A stretch of DNA of 64,000 bases from Chloroflexota bacterium (GCA_016210495.1 JACQUC010000049.1:1-64000); one strand, 5' to 3'. Shown: positions 1 to 9,454, numbered from the stretch's first letter. Notes: generated from the letters alone by a model not told the origin. Numbers and translations are program-made.

Positions 1-117
1 CCCCTACGCTGTTCGATCTGGCACTGCGCCCCCGGCCGGGGCGAGGAGACCTCGCCCCTACGCTGTTCGATCTGGCACAGCGCCCCCGGCCGGGGCGAGG
101 AGACCACGCCCCTACAT
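1..117. repeat. 54-bp tandem repeat of a GC-rich hairpin unit
   Basis: Two near-identical 54-bp units begin at 1 and 55, with a third beginning CCCCTAC at 109. They differ at only a few positions. Each unit ends with the inverted form of the dispersed GTAGGGGCG element found elsewhere in the window. The array runs off the left edge, so the copy number is unknown. The stop codon of the following minus-strand gene (112-114) lies inside the last unit. Confidence 0.85.
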
Positions 118-1332
118 GAACATTGGCTCCGGAAGCTTAGTACCCTTCTCCGCCCAGTATGCGGCTGCGCCGGGGTGGAACGGGATGGTGCGAGTCTGGG
201 TAGCGTTATCGCCGAGACGGAACGGCGGCTGGACTTTTTGCCAATCCTTTCTGAACGTGTTCATCAAGCTGTCACCCTTATCGTCGGCCATCACCGCCTT
301 GATGATGTTATAGGCAACGTGATCCGGCATGTCGTCGCGCACGGCCATTATCACCGTTGCGCCCACCGTCGTGTTCTGCGTCTCTGCCACGGGTTTGCCC
401 TTGTATGCCGCGAACTCGTCCAGGAAGGCCACGTTGCGGGCGTATCCGGAGTAGTTGTTTACCCAGTACTGTAAGAACTTGTCTTCGAACTTCAGCCACC
501 GCACCGGCTGCGAGGCATCGACGGCCCTCCAGGGGGTTGGCGATTGCATGCGCAAGGAAACGTCGAGCTTGCCTTCTGCAACCTGCGCCGAGACCTGCTC
601 AAACGATCCGTAGTAGACGATGCCTCCGGCGGCCCTCACCTCGTCGTAGTTGAAGCCGTAAACGGCCTTGATCGCCTTCTCCCAGAGGAAGGTCGAGGTC
701 ACGTCCTTCTCACCCGTGCCAATCCTCTTCGTCTTCAGCTCGCCCACCGACTGAATCGCCGACCTGTTCAGCACGACAGCCTCGATGCCAGAACCTGGGG
801 AAGGGCGGGCGTACAGCGCTCTGAGCTTCTTGTGCGGAGTCTTGAAATAATCGATCGAGGCGTTCCAGGCCAGGTCGGCAGTGTCGCTCCCGATGATGGC
901 GACGTCCACCTCACCGGTCTCGAGAAGATGGGCGCCCTCGTTGAAGCCGCCGGGAAGGTGGCGAATGGCGATGTCGGGATACACTTTCGCGACCTGCTGC
1001 TGCCACCACCTGACCTCGACGTCGCCGGCGTTGCCGGGGGCACTGCCGCCCTGCATTACCAGGCCCCTGGGCATCGGGCCGGATGGGGCTTTTGCGGCGG
1101 GTTTTGTCTCGGCCTTGGCTGCCGGGGTAGCTGCCACCGGCGCTGCCGTGGCCGCAGGTTTGGCTGCCGGAGTCGCAGCCGCGGGTGCTGCTGCCGTAGG
1201 TGCCGCAGGCGCAGCCGGCTTAGCTCCTACCGTTGGCGTCGGCGTTGGCGGAGCGGGGGTAGCACAAGCGGTCGCCAAGAACGCTACGGCGAGAAACAGG
1301 CCGCCCAGGACCAACATACCTTTCGTACGCAT
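112..1332 (-). CDS. TAXI-family TRAP transporter solute-binding lipoprotein
   Basis: This 406-residue protein resembles the TAXI family of periplasmic or surface-anchored receptors for TRAP transporters. It starts with a hydrophobic signal segment ending in a lipobox-like ATAC (Cys23). A long Ala/Pro/Thr linker follows to about residue 85, then the binding domain. The end shows the TAXI-type pattern FHPGAAAYWAEKG. The start is supported by AGGAGG just upstream of the ATG. No TRAP membrane subunit is in the window, so the ligand and partner are unknown. The stop codon TAG belongs to a GTAGGGGCG repeat, so the last residues may have been set by repeat insertion. Confidence 0.85.
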   Translation of the reverse strand: MRTKGMLVLGGLFLAVAFLATACATPAPPTPTPTVGAKPAAPAAPTAAAPAAATPAAKPAATAAPVAATPAAKAETKPAAKAPSGPMPRGLVMQGGSAPGNAGDVEVRWWQQQVAKVYPDIAIRHLPGGFNEGAHLLETGEVDVAIIGSDTADLAWNASIDYFKTPHKKLRALYARPSPGSGIEAVVLNRSAIQSVGELKTKRIGTGEKDVTSTFLWEKAIKAVYGFNYDEVRAAGGIVYYGSFEQVSAQVAEGKLDVSLRMQSPTPWRAVDASQPVRWLKFEDKFLQYWVNNYSGYARNVAFLDEFAAYKGKPVAETQNTTVGATVIMAVRDDMPDHVAYNIIKAVMADDKGDSLMNTFRKDWQKVQPPFRLGDNATQTRTIPFHPGAAAYWAEKGTKLPEPMFM

Positions 1333-1386
1333 CGCTCTTCCTCCTGATAAATTCCATTACTCTCCCATGCTTTGGGAGCGCGCGAG

Positions 1387-1614
1387 TCTGAACCACAGAT
1401 TACGCAGATCAAGGGATTTCGCAGATGCCGAGCCTCGGTGATCTGGCAAGTTGAAATGTCACGCTTGTCTGTCGGACGGCTTTCCCTGTCGCACCCAGCG
1501 GGGGACAAGCCCCCGCACTACAGCTTTGTGGCGTCAGGCAAGCTCGATTCGAGAATGTGACATTGTCGAAGCAATCTGCGTAATCCTCTAATCTGCGTCA
1601 ATCTGCGGTTCAGA
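1387..1614. repeat. Nested inverted-repeat (MITE-like) element, long copy
   Basis: The ends are inverted copies starting TCTGAACC and ending GGTTCAGA, with internal AATCTGCGTAATC-type blocks. A shorter copy lies at 47353-47455. The long copy carries about 125 extra bases (roughly 1447-1571) bounded by TGTCAC and GTGACA, and inside that is the hairpin GCGGGGGACAAGCCCCCGC (1498-1516), which recurs at 30041. The element fills the stretch upstream of the TAXI gene. No transposase is encoded. Confidence 0.8.
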
Positions 1615-2218
1615 CGCTGCCCATTGCCGCCAGCACTTCCTCCGCCGCTCTTACCCGAGCCACGGCCGGGAACGTCTTGGTCAAAAAGAACTCGTCCTGG
1701 TCCGGGAAGCCGCAGGCAACGCAATCGCTGACCACGTAGATATCGAGATCCCGGTCGTGCGCGGCGGCGATGGAGTTGGCAATGGCGACGTTGGTCAGCA
1801 GGCCGGTGAAGATGACGGTGTCCACCCCAAGCGCCTTCAGTCTTATGTCCAGATCGGTCCCATAGAAAGCCGAAAACCGGCGCTTGTACACCACGTGATC
1901 CTGCGGCGCCGGCTTCAATCCGTCGATGAACTCGGCGCCGGGCGTATCCTCCACCAGGAATCTAATGTGAAGCTTGACGTCGCTCTCGACAGTTGGGACG
2001 AGGTCCTTGCCGTCCACCCGCTTGAGATGGCCGACGTGAATGATCGGCATCCCGCTGCGCCGCGCTTCGCCGACCAGCTTCTGAAGCTTGGGGATAGTCC
2101 CCTTTCTCGCCAACATACCGGGTATCTCGTACGTGGCAGTGGCCTTGACCTCGATGAAATCGCGCTGCATGCACAGCACGATGAGGGCGGTCTTCCGGGG
2201 ATCGATCCTGTCTGCCAT
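1610..2218 (-). CDS. Isochorismatase-like hydrolase family protein lacking the usual cysteine
   Basis: This 202-residue protein has the cysteine hydrolase (isochorismatase-like) fold signature: Asp20 in CMQRDF and Lys112 in YKRRFSAF. The usual nucleophile segment TNVC is here TNVA (Ala145). True isochorismatases also lack this cysteine, while nicotinamidases and N-carbamoylases need it, so the protein is unlikely to be a cysteine-dependent amidohydrolase. The ATG at 2218 was chosen over a longer frame because AAGGAGTGG precedes it. It stands alone, without a neighbour that hints at a substrate. Confidence 0.8.
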   Translation of the reverse strand: MADRIDPRKTALIVLCMQRDFIEVKATATYEIPGMLARKGTIPKLQKLVGEARRSGMPIIHVGHLKRVDGKDLVPTVESDVKLHIRFLVEDTPGAEFIDGLKPAPQDHVVYKRRFSAFYGTDLDIRLKALGVDTVIFTGLLTNVAIANSIAAAHDRDLDIYVVSDCVACGFPDQDEFFLTKTFPAVARVRAAEEVLAAMGSV

Positions 2219-2389
2219 CGGTTCCACTCCTTGTGTTCTCCCATTCGAAAAGTCTCTGAGCATCCGGCGAGCCGAAATGTACCATCCCCGAGCAGCGGGT
2301 GCAACGACCATAAGGTTCGATACCTATGGCCTAGTTGGCGGGTCAAAAGGACGGGATGGGGTGGTACTCCGATACCATAAGCACTGCGG

Positions 2390-3529
<1,140 letters not shown>

Positions 3530-3659
3530 ATGAGTAATTCTATACCGAATGCAGTTTTTTGGCTAGATGCACCGTGGTGCGTTTGCCTGGAAGGAGGCGC
3601 CGGGGAGGCTGAGCGTCGCGACCAACCTGCACTTGGCACTGGGCCAGCGACGACAAAAG

Positions 3660-3689
3660 TTGCCACAGTTTACGCCTGTTTGATACAAT
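3660..3689 (+). promoter_or_regulatory. Sigma-70-type promoter for the metallophosphoesterase gene
   Basis: TTGCCA (3660-3665) and TACAAT (3684-3689) are separated by 18 bases. This places a transcription start near 3696, about 35 bases before the GTG start at 3731. Confidence 0.55.
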
Positions 3690-3730
3690 GGCCTTGTGCC
3701 ACCAGATTTGCTTCAGTTGGCTTTCGAAAA

Positions 3731-4618
3731 GTGAGCGAAGATCGGGTCAGGCCGTCTGGGCGTAGCCGCGGTTACCTCACTCGCAGGACCTTCTTGCGCG
3801 CCGTGGCGGGCGCGGTGGGCGCGTTGCTGGCGGGAGGAGTCGGCGTGATGTGGTACGGGCTCGTGTTCGAACCCGACTGGATCGAGGTCACGCGCGTGAA
3901 AGTGCGGGTTGCGAGCTTGCCGCGTGCCTTCGTTGGCCTGAGGCTCGCGCACATCACCGACTTACACTTCGGCTGGTTCGTCGGTGCCGCCGAGGCGCGC
4001 GCAGCCGTTGAAGCAGTGCTGGCGCTGAGGCCTGACCTTGTAGCCATCACGGGCGACCTGGTTAGCCGCCTGACGGAAGTCGAGGCCAGAATCATCAACG
4101 ACGAACTGTCTCGATTGACTGCGCCGCTGGGCGTTTACGTGATCCTGGGCAATCACGACCACTGGTCGAACGCCGAAGGCGTAGCGGAACTGATCGCCGG
4201 TGCTGGGCTCACTCTTCTGCGGAATGCCAGCGCCGTGATCGAGCAGGATGGGCAGGCGCTATATGTCGCCGGAGTTGACGACGTGTGGGAGAGGAAAGCG
4301 GATTTGTCTTTGGCGCTGGACGGCGTGCCGCGTGATGGCCGAGCGATCCTACTGGCGCACGAGCCGGACTTCGCCGACGAGGCGGCCAAGGACCGGCGCG
4401 TAGCCGTGCAGCTTTCCGGGCACAGCCACGGCGGGCAGGTGCGGCTGCCGGGGCGGGGTGCCATTCGTCTGCCGCGCCTCGGCCGCAAGTATGCCTATGG
4501 CCTGTTCACCGTGGGGACCATGGCGCTCTACGTCAATCGCGGCATCGGCGTGGCCTTCCCTCCGATACGACTGAACTGTCGGCCAGAAGTGACGCTCTTG
4601 GAGCTGGCTCCCGCTTGA
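3731..4618 (+). CDS. Tat-exported calcineurin-like metallophosphoesterase (YkuE-like)
   Basis: This 295-residue protein has the full metallophosphoesterase set: ITDLHF (Asp77, His79), TGDLV (Asp109), GNHDHW (Asn141-His142), LAHEPDF, and GHSHGG near the end. The N-terminus has a twin-arginine signal (TRRTFLR, Arg18-Arg19, then a hydrophobic stretch), so it acts outside the cytoplasmic membrane, as known for YkuE-type enzymes that bind metals before Tat export. The GTG at 3731 is preferred because a promoter ends just upstream. The ribosome binding site is weak. Confidence 0.85.
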   Translation: MSEDRVRPSGRSRGYLTRRTFLRAVAGAVGALLAGGVGVMWYGLVFEPDWIEVTRVKVRVASLPRAFVGLRLAHITDLHFGWFVGAAEARAAVEAVLALRPDLVAITGDLVSRLTEVEARIINDELSRLTAPLGVYVILGNHDHWSNAEGVAELIAGAGLTLLRNASAVIEQDGQALYVAGVDDVWERKADLSLALDGVPRDGRAILLAHEPDFADEAAKDRRVAVQLSGHSHGGQVRLPGRGAIRLPRLGRKYAYGLFTVGTMALYVNRGIGVAFPPIRLNCRPEVTLLELAPA

Positions 4619-4675
4619 CCTGGCCCCAGGCCAGGTATTCCGCTGCGACCAAGTCCGCGCCGGCGAGAACCTGTC

Positions 4676-4752
4676 CCCTCTCCCTCTGGCCCCGATACGT
4701 CTCGTGCCAAGGAATGTATCGGGGCTGGGAGAGGGTTAGGGTGAGGGCCGTC
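4676..4752. repeat. Dispersed repeat split by a 36-bp hairpin insert
   Basis: The outer parts match the reverse complement of 11416-11455 (CCCTCTCCCTCTGG and GAGAGGGTTAGGGTGAGGG). Between them sits an insert of about 36 bp (4690-4726) with a perfect 9-bp stem, CCCCGATAC pairing with GTATCGGGG (4690-4698 and 4716-4724). The insert interrupts the outer hairpin exactly at its tip. It lies between convergent genes and could also slow transcription. Confidence 0.75.
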
Positions 4753-4771
4753 CCCTCGTATGCGTTTGTAT

Positions 4772-5767
4772 CTAGGGAGAAGAGTCTGTCTGCCCGGCCA
4801 GTAGCGTTTGTAAACCCCGTTTCACGAGCGCCCCCGCCAACCGTACCTTGTATGCGTTGTCACTCAGCGGATGAGCCCCCGCGCTTGCCGCCCCCGAGGC
4901 CAGGTCGATGAGATCCGGCGTCGGGACCTTGCCGTGCAGTACTTCCTCGGCGGCCGCGGCCCTCCACGGTGTGGGCGCTACCCCGCCGAGCACTATGCGT
5001 ACATCCGTCACTTCGTCTTCGCGGCGTGCCAACTGAATGGCGACACTGGCCTGGGCGAAGGACCACGCCTTTCGCTCCATCGCTTTCATGTAGATGCCAC
5101 GGGAACCGTCCGGCTGCTTTGGGACACTGATTGCCGTTATCATCTCGCCGTGGCCGAGAACATTCTGGTTAAGCGAGCCTTGCTCAGGGGCAGCAAAGAA
5201 GTCCGCGGCCGGCACCTGCCGGCGCAAGCGAGGACCCTGGAGGGTTAGCGACGCCCCAAGAGCCACCAGCGGCGGCGCCAAGTCGGAGGGATTGACGGCG
5301 TGGCACGGCGAGTCGCCAAAGATGCGATGGTGCCGGTTCCGGCCGTCTTTGGCAAAGCAGTGGTTGCCACCCTTCAAAAAGCAGTCGAACGAGCCGCGAT
5401 AGTACCAGCAGCGCGGCCTCTGGCAGATGTTTCCGCCGACAGTAGCCACGTTTCTGATCTGCGGCGAGGCGGCGACCGCGACGGCCTGTGCCAAAACGGG
5501 GTGCTCGCGCTGCACAAGCTCGTGGCCGCCAAGTCGCGCCAGAGTCGCCAGCGGACCGATTGTGAGGCCGCCTAGGCTGTCCTCCTCGATTCCGTCCAGG
5601 TTGGGAATGGTCTTGACGTTGATCAGCAGGCGGGGGTTGGCCACCCTGTTCTTCATCAGCACCAGCAGATCCGTCCCGCCGGCAAAGATGGCGCCGTCCG
5701 GCTCGGCTTTCAGAAGCTTGACAGCCTCTGCGACCGAGGCGGCGTCGAAATATTCAAAAGCCCGCAT
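4772..5767 (-). CDS. Molybdenum hydroxylase FAD subunit with extra Fe-S cysteines (PaoB-like)
   Basis: This 331-residue protein is the FAD-binding subunit of a xanthine dehydrogenase/aldehyde oxidase-type enzyme. The FAD motif AGGTDLLVLMK is near residue 32 and the second motif ATVGGNICQ near 105. An insert follows with cysteines in CQRPRC, DCFLKG, HCFAK and PCHA. This pattern is known from E. coli PaoB (YagS), where it binds a [4Fe-4S] cluster, and is absent in CoxM. The ATG at 5767 has AAAGGAAA upstream. It is the third gene of a three-subunit operon read leftwards. The substrate cannot be read from the sequence; an aldehyde or N-heterocycle is likely. Confidence 0.88.
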   Translation of the reverse strand: MRAFEYFDAASVAEAVKLLKAEPDGAIFAGGTDLLVLMKNRVANPRLLINVKTIPNLDGIEEDSLGGLTIGPLATLARLGGHELVQREHPVLAQAVAVAASPQIRNVATVGGNICQRPRCWYYRGSFDCFLKGGNHCFAKDGRNRHHRIFGDSPCHAVNPSDLAPPLVALGASLTLQGPRLRRQVPAADFFAAPEQGSLNQNVLGHGEMITAISVPKQPDGSRGIYMKAMERKAWSFAQASVAIQLARREDEVTDVRIVLGGVAPTPWRAAAAEEVLHGKVPTPDLIDLASGAASAGAHPLSDNAYKVRLAGALVKRGLQTLLAGQTDSSP

Positions 5768-5820
5768 ACACTTGTTTCCTTTGCGCTCTTTGCGACCTTT
5801 GCGGTTTGTCTTTTCGCTAA

Positions 5821-5901
5821 GGGGCGCGGAGACCGCGCCCCTACGTGCCGGCGGTTGGCGTGTTCTCGTGTCAGGGCGCGGTCTCCGCTCCCCTACGTGC
5901 C
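5821..5901. repeat. Pair of GTAGGGGCG-type hairpin repeats
   Basis: Two oppositely arranged copies, 5821-5844 and 5874-5901, both contain the GGGCGCGG/GAGACC palindrome and both end CCCTACGTGCC. The TGA stop (5871-5873) and last codons of the molybdopterin subunit gene lie in the second copy, encoding the tail RGAETAP. Confidence 0.8.
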
Positions 5902-8171
5902 AGTGCCTCCAAAAGCTTGTCCCGCGTGATAGGCAGCGAGCGAATTCTTGTGCCGGTGGCAGCGCAGATGGCGTTAGCGATGGCCGGCGCGGTGGGAATG
6001 ATGGGCGGCTCGCCGGCGCCCTTTGCGCCAAGGGTGTTGCAGACCTCGTCCGGGCGATCCTGGGGCAAGCACTGGATCTCGGGCGCGTCCAACATCGTCA
6101 GAATGTTGTAATCCTCGAGATTGGCATTGAGGGATTTCCCGGTTTCGGGGTCCAGAACCCGCTCTTCCATCAGCGCAAACCCGGTCCCCTGCAAGATCCC
6201 ACCTTCAATTTGGCTTCCTAGCGTGAGCGGGTTGATCACCCTGCCGAAGTCGTGCACCGCGACGACCCGCAGCACGGTGATGTCGCCGGTTTCGATATCC
6301 ACCTCTACCTCGGCAAACTGCGCTCCAAACGTCCTGACCTTGACGTTGCTCGGGTTTGGCCCTCGGGCGCCCTTGCCGACGATCATAAAGTCGCCGATGC
6401 GCCCCGTGATTTCGCTCACCGGAACCTGTCTCGAGCCAGCGGCTATCTTGCCGCCTTTGATGCTCAGCCTGTCGGCCGGCACGTTCAGCAAGCTTGAAGC
6501 CAGACCCAGAAGCTCCTCTCGCGCTGCTCTGGCGGCCGCGCGCACGGCAGGCCCCATCGACGGCGTGGTCATGCTGCCGGCGCTAACGGGAGCGTATGGA
6601 CCGGCCCGCGTATCGCCAAGCGTTATTCTGACGTCCTCGATCTTGAGCCCCATCTCCTCGGCCGCTATCTGCGAGAGGACGGTCCTGGTGCCAGTGCCGA
6701 TATCCTGAGTGCCGGTGATCAGGTCGGCCGTGCCATCGGCGTTGATCCGAACTATCGCGTAGGCCGGCGGCGCACCACCGCCGCCCCAGATCTGGCTGGC
6801 CATCCCCAGCCCCCTGCGCTTGGTACCAAGCTGCGAAGCCGCCTGCTCGCGGTCCCAGCCGATCGCGCTCGCACCCACACGATATGCCTCGTCCAGCAGC
6901 TTGCGCGAGTAGGCTGCTCCCCGCACAGGATCTTTGTCGGCGTAGTTCAGCAGCCTAAGTTGCAGGGGATCGATCTCGAGCGTTCGCGCGATCTGGTCCA
7001 TCATCGATTCCAGTGCCAACATACCCTCGACGTAGCCCGGCGCTCGAAACGCGGCGGTGGGGCCTGTATTGGTGTACACGGCAATCTGCTCGGTGCGCAC
7101 GTTGGGGCAGCGATATAGCTCGCGAACGGGCCCGGCAACCTCCATCGACCCCATACCGTACGCTCCGATGTTGGCGATGCTCCGAAGGTGCAGGGCCATC
7201 AGCTTCCCGTTGCTCTGAACTCCTGCTTTCAAGTACTGGACGGTCGGTTGGCGCGCCCCTCCTGCCAGGCTCTCCGCACGACGGCCGAGCATCAGCTTGA
7301 CGGGCCTGCCGGTCATCTTGGCCAGCAGCGCCGCGATGACCTCGTGCTTGCCTGCGCCCTGCTTGCTGCCGAAACCGCCTCCCATGTACTCGCAGATCAC
7401 CCTGACCTTGTTCAAGGGCAGGCCAAGCGTCTCGGCGATTTGGTCTCTGACGCCGTAGACGTGCTGGGTCGAGTCCCAGATGGTCAGCTCGTCGCCGTCC
7501 CACCTGGCCACGCAGCAGTGGGGCTCCAGTGAGTTGTGCACCGCGGCCTGCGTCTCGTATCTCTCCTCCAGCACCAGGTCGGACCGGGCGAATCCATCCC
7601 CTACATTTCCGCGCTCGTAAACATCTCCCTCCGGGCCGCCGAGCACGTTGCCTCCCTCGTGCACCTGGGGAGCGCCCTCCCTTATGGCCTGCTCGGCGTC
7701 GACGACGAACGGCAACTGCCTGAAGCGCACCTGGATAAGATCGAGAGCTTCTTCGGCTATGTCTTCCTCGTCCGCCGCCAGGGCAGCCACTTCGTCCCCT
7801 TCGTACCGTACGACGCGGTCGAACAGGTAGCTGTTGCCGAACCAACGGATATTCGGCGCGTTGGTGTGCGCCAGCACGGCGCGGACGCCGGGGAAGCTGG
7901 CGGCGGCGGCGAGATCGATCGACTCAATCTCCGCGTGGGAATGCGGGCCGCGCAAAACGCGGCAGTGAAGCGTGCCGGGTAGATGAACGTCGGCCGAGTA
8001 GGTGGCGGCGCCGGTGACCACCTGGTCGCCGCCGACGCGCGGCTGGCTGTGGCCCACGATCTCGAGGGGCGTTCCCGCCCTCCACACCGGCACCTGGTCT
8101 TCCTCGACCACGGCCATTCTCTCGCGCACGACGCCCTCGAATTCCACTTTGGTCTTGACGATTTTGGGCAC
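5871..8171 (-). CDS. Molybdenum hydroxylase large (molybdopterin) subunit, xanthine dehydrogenase family
   Basis: This 766-residue protein is the catalytic subunit that binds the molybdopterin cofactor. It contains the first cofactor-binding stretch GGGFGSKQGAGKHE, the TAAFRAPGYVEG segment where other family members have their active-site loop (AYxCSFR in CO dehydrogenase), and the C-terminal GAKGAGEPP with the catalytic Glu. The AFRAPG loop argues against CO dehydrogenase and for an aldehyde or purine-type substrate. The GTG at 8171 is chosen because AAGGGAA precedes it and it lies 5 bases after the stop of the 2Fe-2S gene. The extreme C-terminus is encoded by a repeat. Confidence 0.9.
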   Translation of the reverse strand: MPKIVKTKVEFEGVVRERMAVVEEDQVPVWRAGTPLEIVGHSQPRVGGDQVVTGAATYSADVHLPGTLHCRVLRGPHSHAEIESIDLAAAASFPGVRAVLAHTNAPNIRWFGNSYLFDRVVRYEGDEVAALAADEEDIAEEALDLIQVRFRQLPFVVDAEQAIREGAPQVHEGGNVLGGPEGDVYERGNVGDGFARSDLVLEERYETQAAVHNSLEPHCCVARWDGDELTIWDSTQHVYGVRDQIAETLGLPLNKVRVICEYMGGGFGSKQGAGKHEVIAALLAKMTGRPVKLMLGRRAESLAGGARQPTVQYLKAGVQSNGKLMALHLRSIANIGAYGMGSMEVAGPVRELYRCPNVRTEQIAVYTNTGPTAAFRAPGYVEGMLALESMMDQIARTLEIDPLQLRLLNYADKDPVRGAAYSRKLLDEAYRVGASAIGWDREQAASQLGTKRRGLGMASQIWGGGGAPPAYAIVRINADGTADLITGTQDIGTGTRTVLSQIAAEEMGLKIEDVRITLGDTRAGPYAPVSAGSMTTPSMGPAVRAAARAAREELLGLASSLLNVPADRLSIKGGKIAAGSRQVPVSEITGRIGDFMIVGKGARGPNPSNVKVRTFGAQFAEVEVDIETGDITVLRVVAVHDFGRVINPLTLGSQIEGGILQGTGFALMEERVLDPETGKSLNANLEDYNILTMLDAPEIQCLPQDRPDEVCNTLGAKGAGEPPIIPTAPAIANAICAATGTRIRSLPITRDKLLEALARRGAETAP

Positions 8172-8176
8172 GGTGC

Positions 8177-8644
8177 TTATTCCCTTCCCGGCGAGGTGGC
8201 CAGAGATAGCGCCGCCCGCAGTATCTTGGAGTACGCTCCGCAACGGCAGAGGTTGCCCGCCACCGCGTTCTTGATTTCGTCCGTAGTCGGATGGGGGGTG
8301 CGGTCGAAGAGCGCCTTCAGCGACATCAGTTGGCCGGGGGTGCAGAAGCCGCACTGAAACGCATCGTGCTCGATGAAGGCCCGCTGCAAAGGATGCATCT
8401 CATTGGAGAACGCCAGTCCCTCGACCGTCTCGACGCGCTTGCCCTCGCAATCGACGGCAAGCTTCAGACACGAATACACGGGAACGCCTTCCAGCAGCAC
8501 GGTGCAGGCGCCACACTGGCCGCGATCACACACCTTCTTCGCGCCGGTTAGGGCCAGGTCTTCTCGCAGGAGGTCCAGCAGAGTACGCCGTGGCTCTACC
8601 AGGACCTCGTACGCCTGACCGTTCACCTGTAATCGCACGGGCAC
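8177..8644 (-). CDS. Molybdenum hydroxylase [2Fe-2S] subunit
   Basis: This 155-residue protein has the two-cluster arrangement of the CoxS/XdhC-like small subunit. The plant-type ferredoxin cluster is bound by Cys39, Cys44, Cys47 and Cys59 (CDRGQCGAC). The second cluster, in the four-helix domain, is bound by Cys98, Cys101, Cys133 and Cys135 (CGFCTPG and CRCG). It passes electrons from the molybdenum site to FAD. It is the first gene of the operon, with a GTG start. No Tat signal is seen, so the complex is probably cytoplasmic. Confidence 0.92.
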   Translation of the reverse strand: MPVRLQVNGQAYEVLVEPRRTLLDLLREDLALTGAKKVCDRGQCGACTVLLEGVPVYSCLKLAVDCEGKRVETVEGLAFSNEMHPLQRAFIEHDAFQCGFCTPGQLMSLKALFDRTPHPTTDEIKNAVAGNLCRCGAYSKILRAALSLATSPGRE

Positions 8645-8681
8645 CCTGCCGGGTCCGCGCCTGCGATTTTGTGCTTGGATT

Positions 8682-9173
8682 ATGGAACCTACGCGACGTG
8701 CTGTTATGGCAGTACTCCACAGGATATGGAAGCTAACCAGTCGTCGGCACTCCTACCTGCAATTTTCGTACCATCAAGAAATGCTAATCCGTACGAGTGT
8801 GGACGGCATGGCCTGGACGGAGTGGCAGGATGTGGAAGGCGAGTACAGCACAGCGATCGAAGGTGTGGCCAAAGTCTCCGGCGTGCCGGCTCCAACCGAC
8901 GGGGCGCGCTACGCCCAGTACCGCATCGCGATGAGCGCCACGGGCCCCGGGTTGCCCGGCATTCGCGGCACCAGCCTCTTCGCCCTCGATTCGGCCACAA
9001 CACGCCCTCGCGCGGAGGTCAGCCTTCAGCTTGCGCCCAGGGACCGCGCGCTGGCCACGATCAAGCCACTGGGCATCGTCAGTCGGAAGCAATGGGGCGC
9101 GGACGAGAGCCTGCGCTTCGAGTCGAGCAGCGGTGAGCCGCGCGGCACCGTGCGAACCATTGCACAGACGTAG
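8682..9173 (+). pseudogene. Truncated peptidoglycan-recognition amidase remnant
   Basis: The 163-residue frame ends with PLGIVSRKQWGADES followed by a short tail. This is how the catalytic domain of PGRP-type N-acetylmuramoyl-L-alanine amidases begins (typically SRAxWGADES), but the zinc ligands and the rest of the domain are missing. The preceding about 120 residues fit the divergent N-terminal region of such secreted amidases. The TAG stop at 9171-9173 is part of a GTAGGGGCG repeat at the truncation point. I infer a gene cut off by repeat insertion or deletion. A short independent protein cannot be excluded. Confidence 0.65.
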
Positions 9174-9232
9174 GGGCGTCCCGAAACGGGGTCCCGATTC
9201 CATCGGGAGACGGCGGACGTCCGCCCCGGGGT
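9170..9232. repeat. GTAGGGGCG hairpin repeat, composite copy
   Basis: The element begins GTAGGGGCG at 9170 and ends with the palindrome GGCGGACGTCCGCC (9213-9226) followed by CCGGGG. A CCCGATTCCATCGGG hairpin lies between. It abuts the truncated amidase and supplies its stop codon. Confidence 0.75.
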
Positions 9233-9281
9233 GGGGCTCAGGGATTTCTGCAAGCCAGCTTAGACTCCTCGCGCAAAGCGG

Positions 9282-9310
9282 TTGACACCGGCGCCTGGCG
9301 GTGCTATGTT
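9282..9310 (+). promoter_or_regulatory. Sigma-70-type promoter for the F420 operon
   Basis: A perfect TTGACA (9282-9287) and TATGTT (9305-9310) are spaced by 17 bases. A start near 9317 would give fbiC a leader of about 138 bases that includes the hairpin repeat at 9362-9385. Confidence 0.65.
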
Positions 9311-9361
9311 AGGCAGGTACATCTCGACCCCTAGCTAATTTTCGGTGCAGAATAGAATCGC

Positions 9362-9385
9362 GTAGGGGCGAGGCTTCCTCGCCCT
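9362..9385. repeat. GTAGGGGCG hairpin repeat in the fbiC leader
   Basis: GTAGGGGCGAGG pairs with CCTCGCCC across a short loop. It lies between the predicted promoter and the fbiC start, so it would form a hairpin in the leader RNA. Confidence 0.75.
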
Positions 9386-9454
9386 GGGTGGATGGGGTGG
9401 GCATCATCGCCATTTCGCACAAGAAAGTAGCTAGGGCCTGTTCAGGAGGGTGGC

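Noticed and set aside
544..1347. Long plus-strand frame opposite the TAXI gene
   Set aside because: It is the antisense shadow of the Ala/Pro-rich lipoprotein, is rich in Cys and Arg, and has no family features.
5871..8171. Aerobic CO dehydrogenase large subunit
   Set aside because: The active-site loop reads AFRAPG, not the AYxCSFR of CO dehydrogenase.
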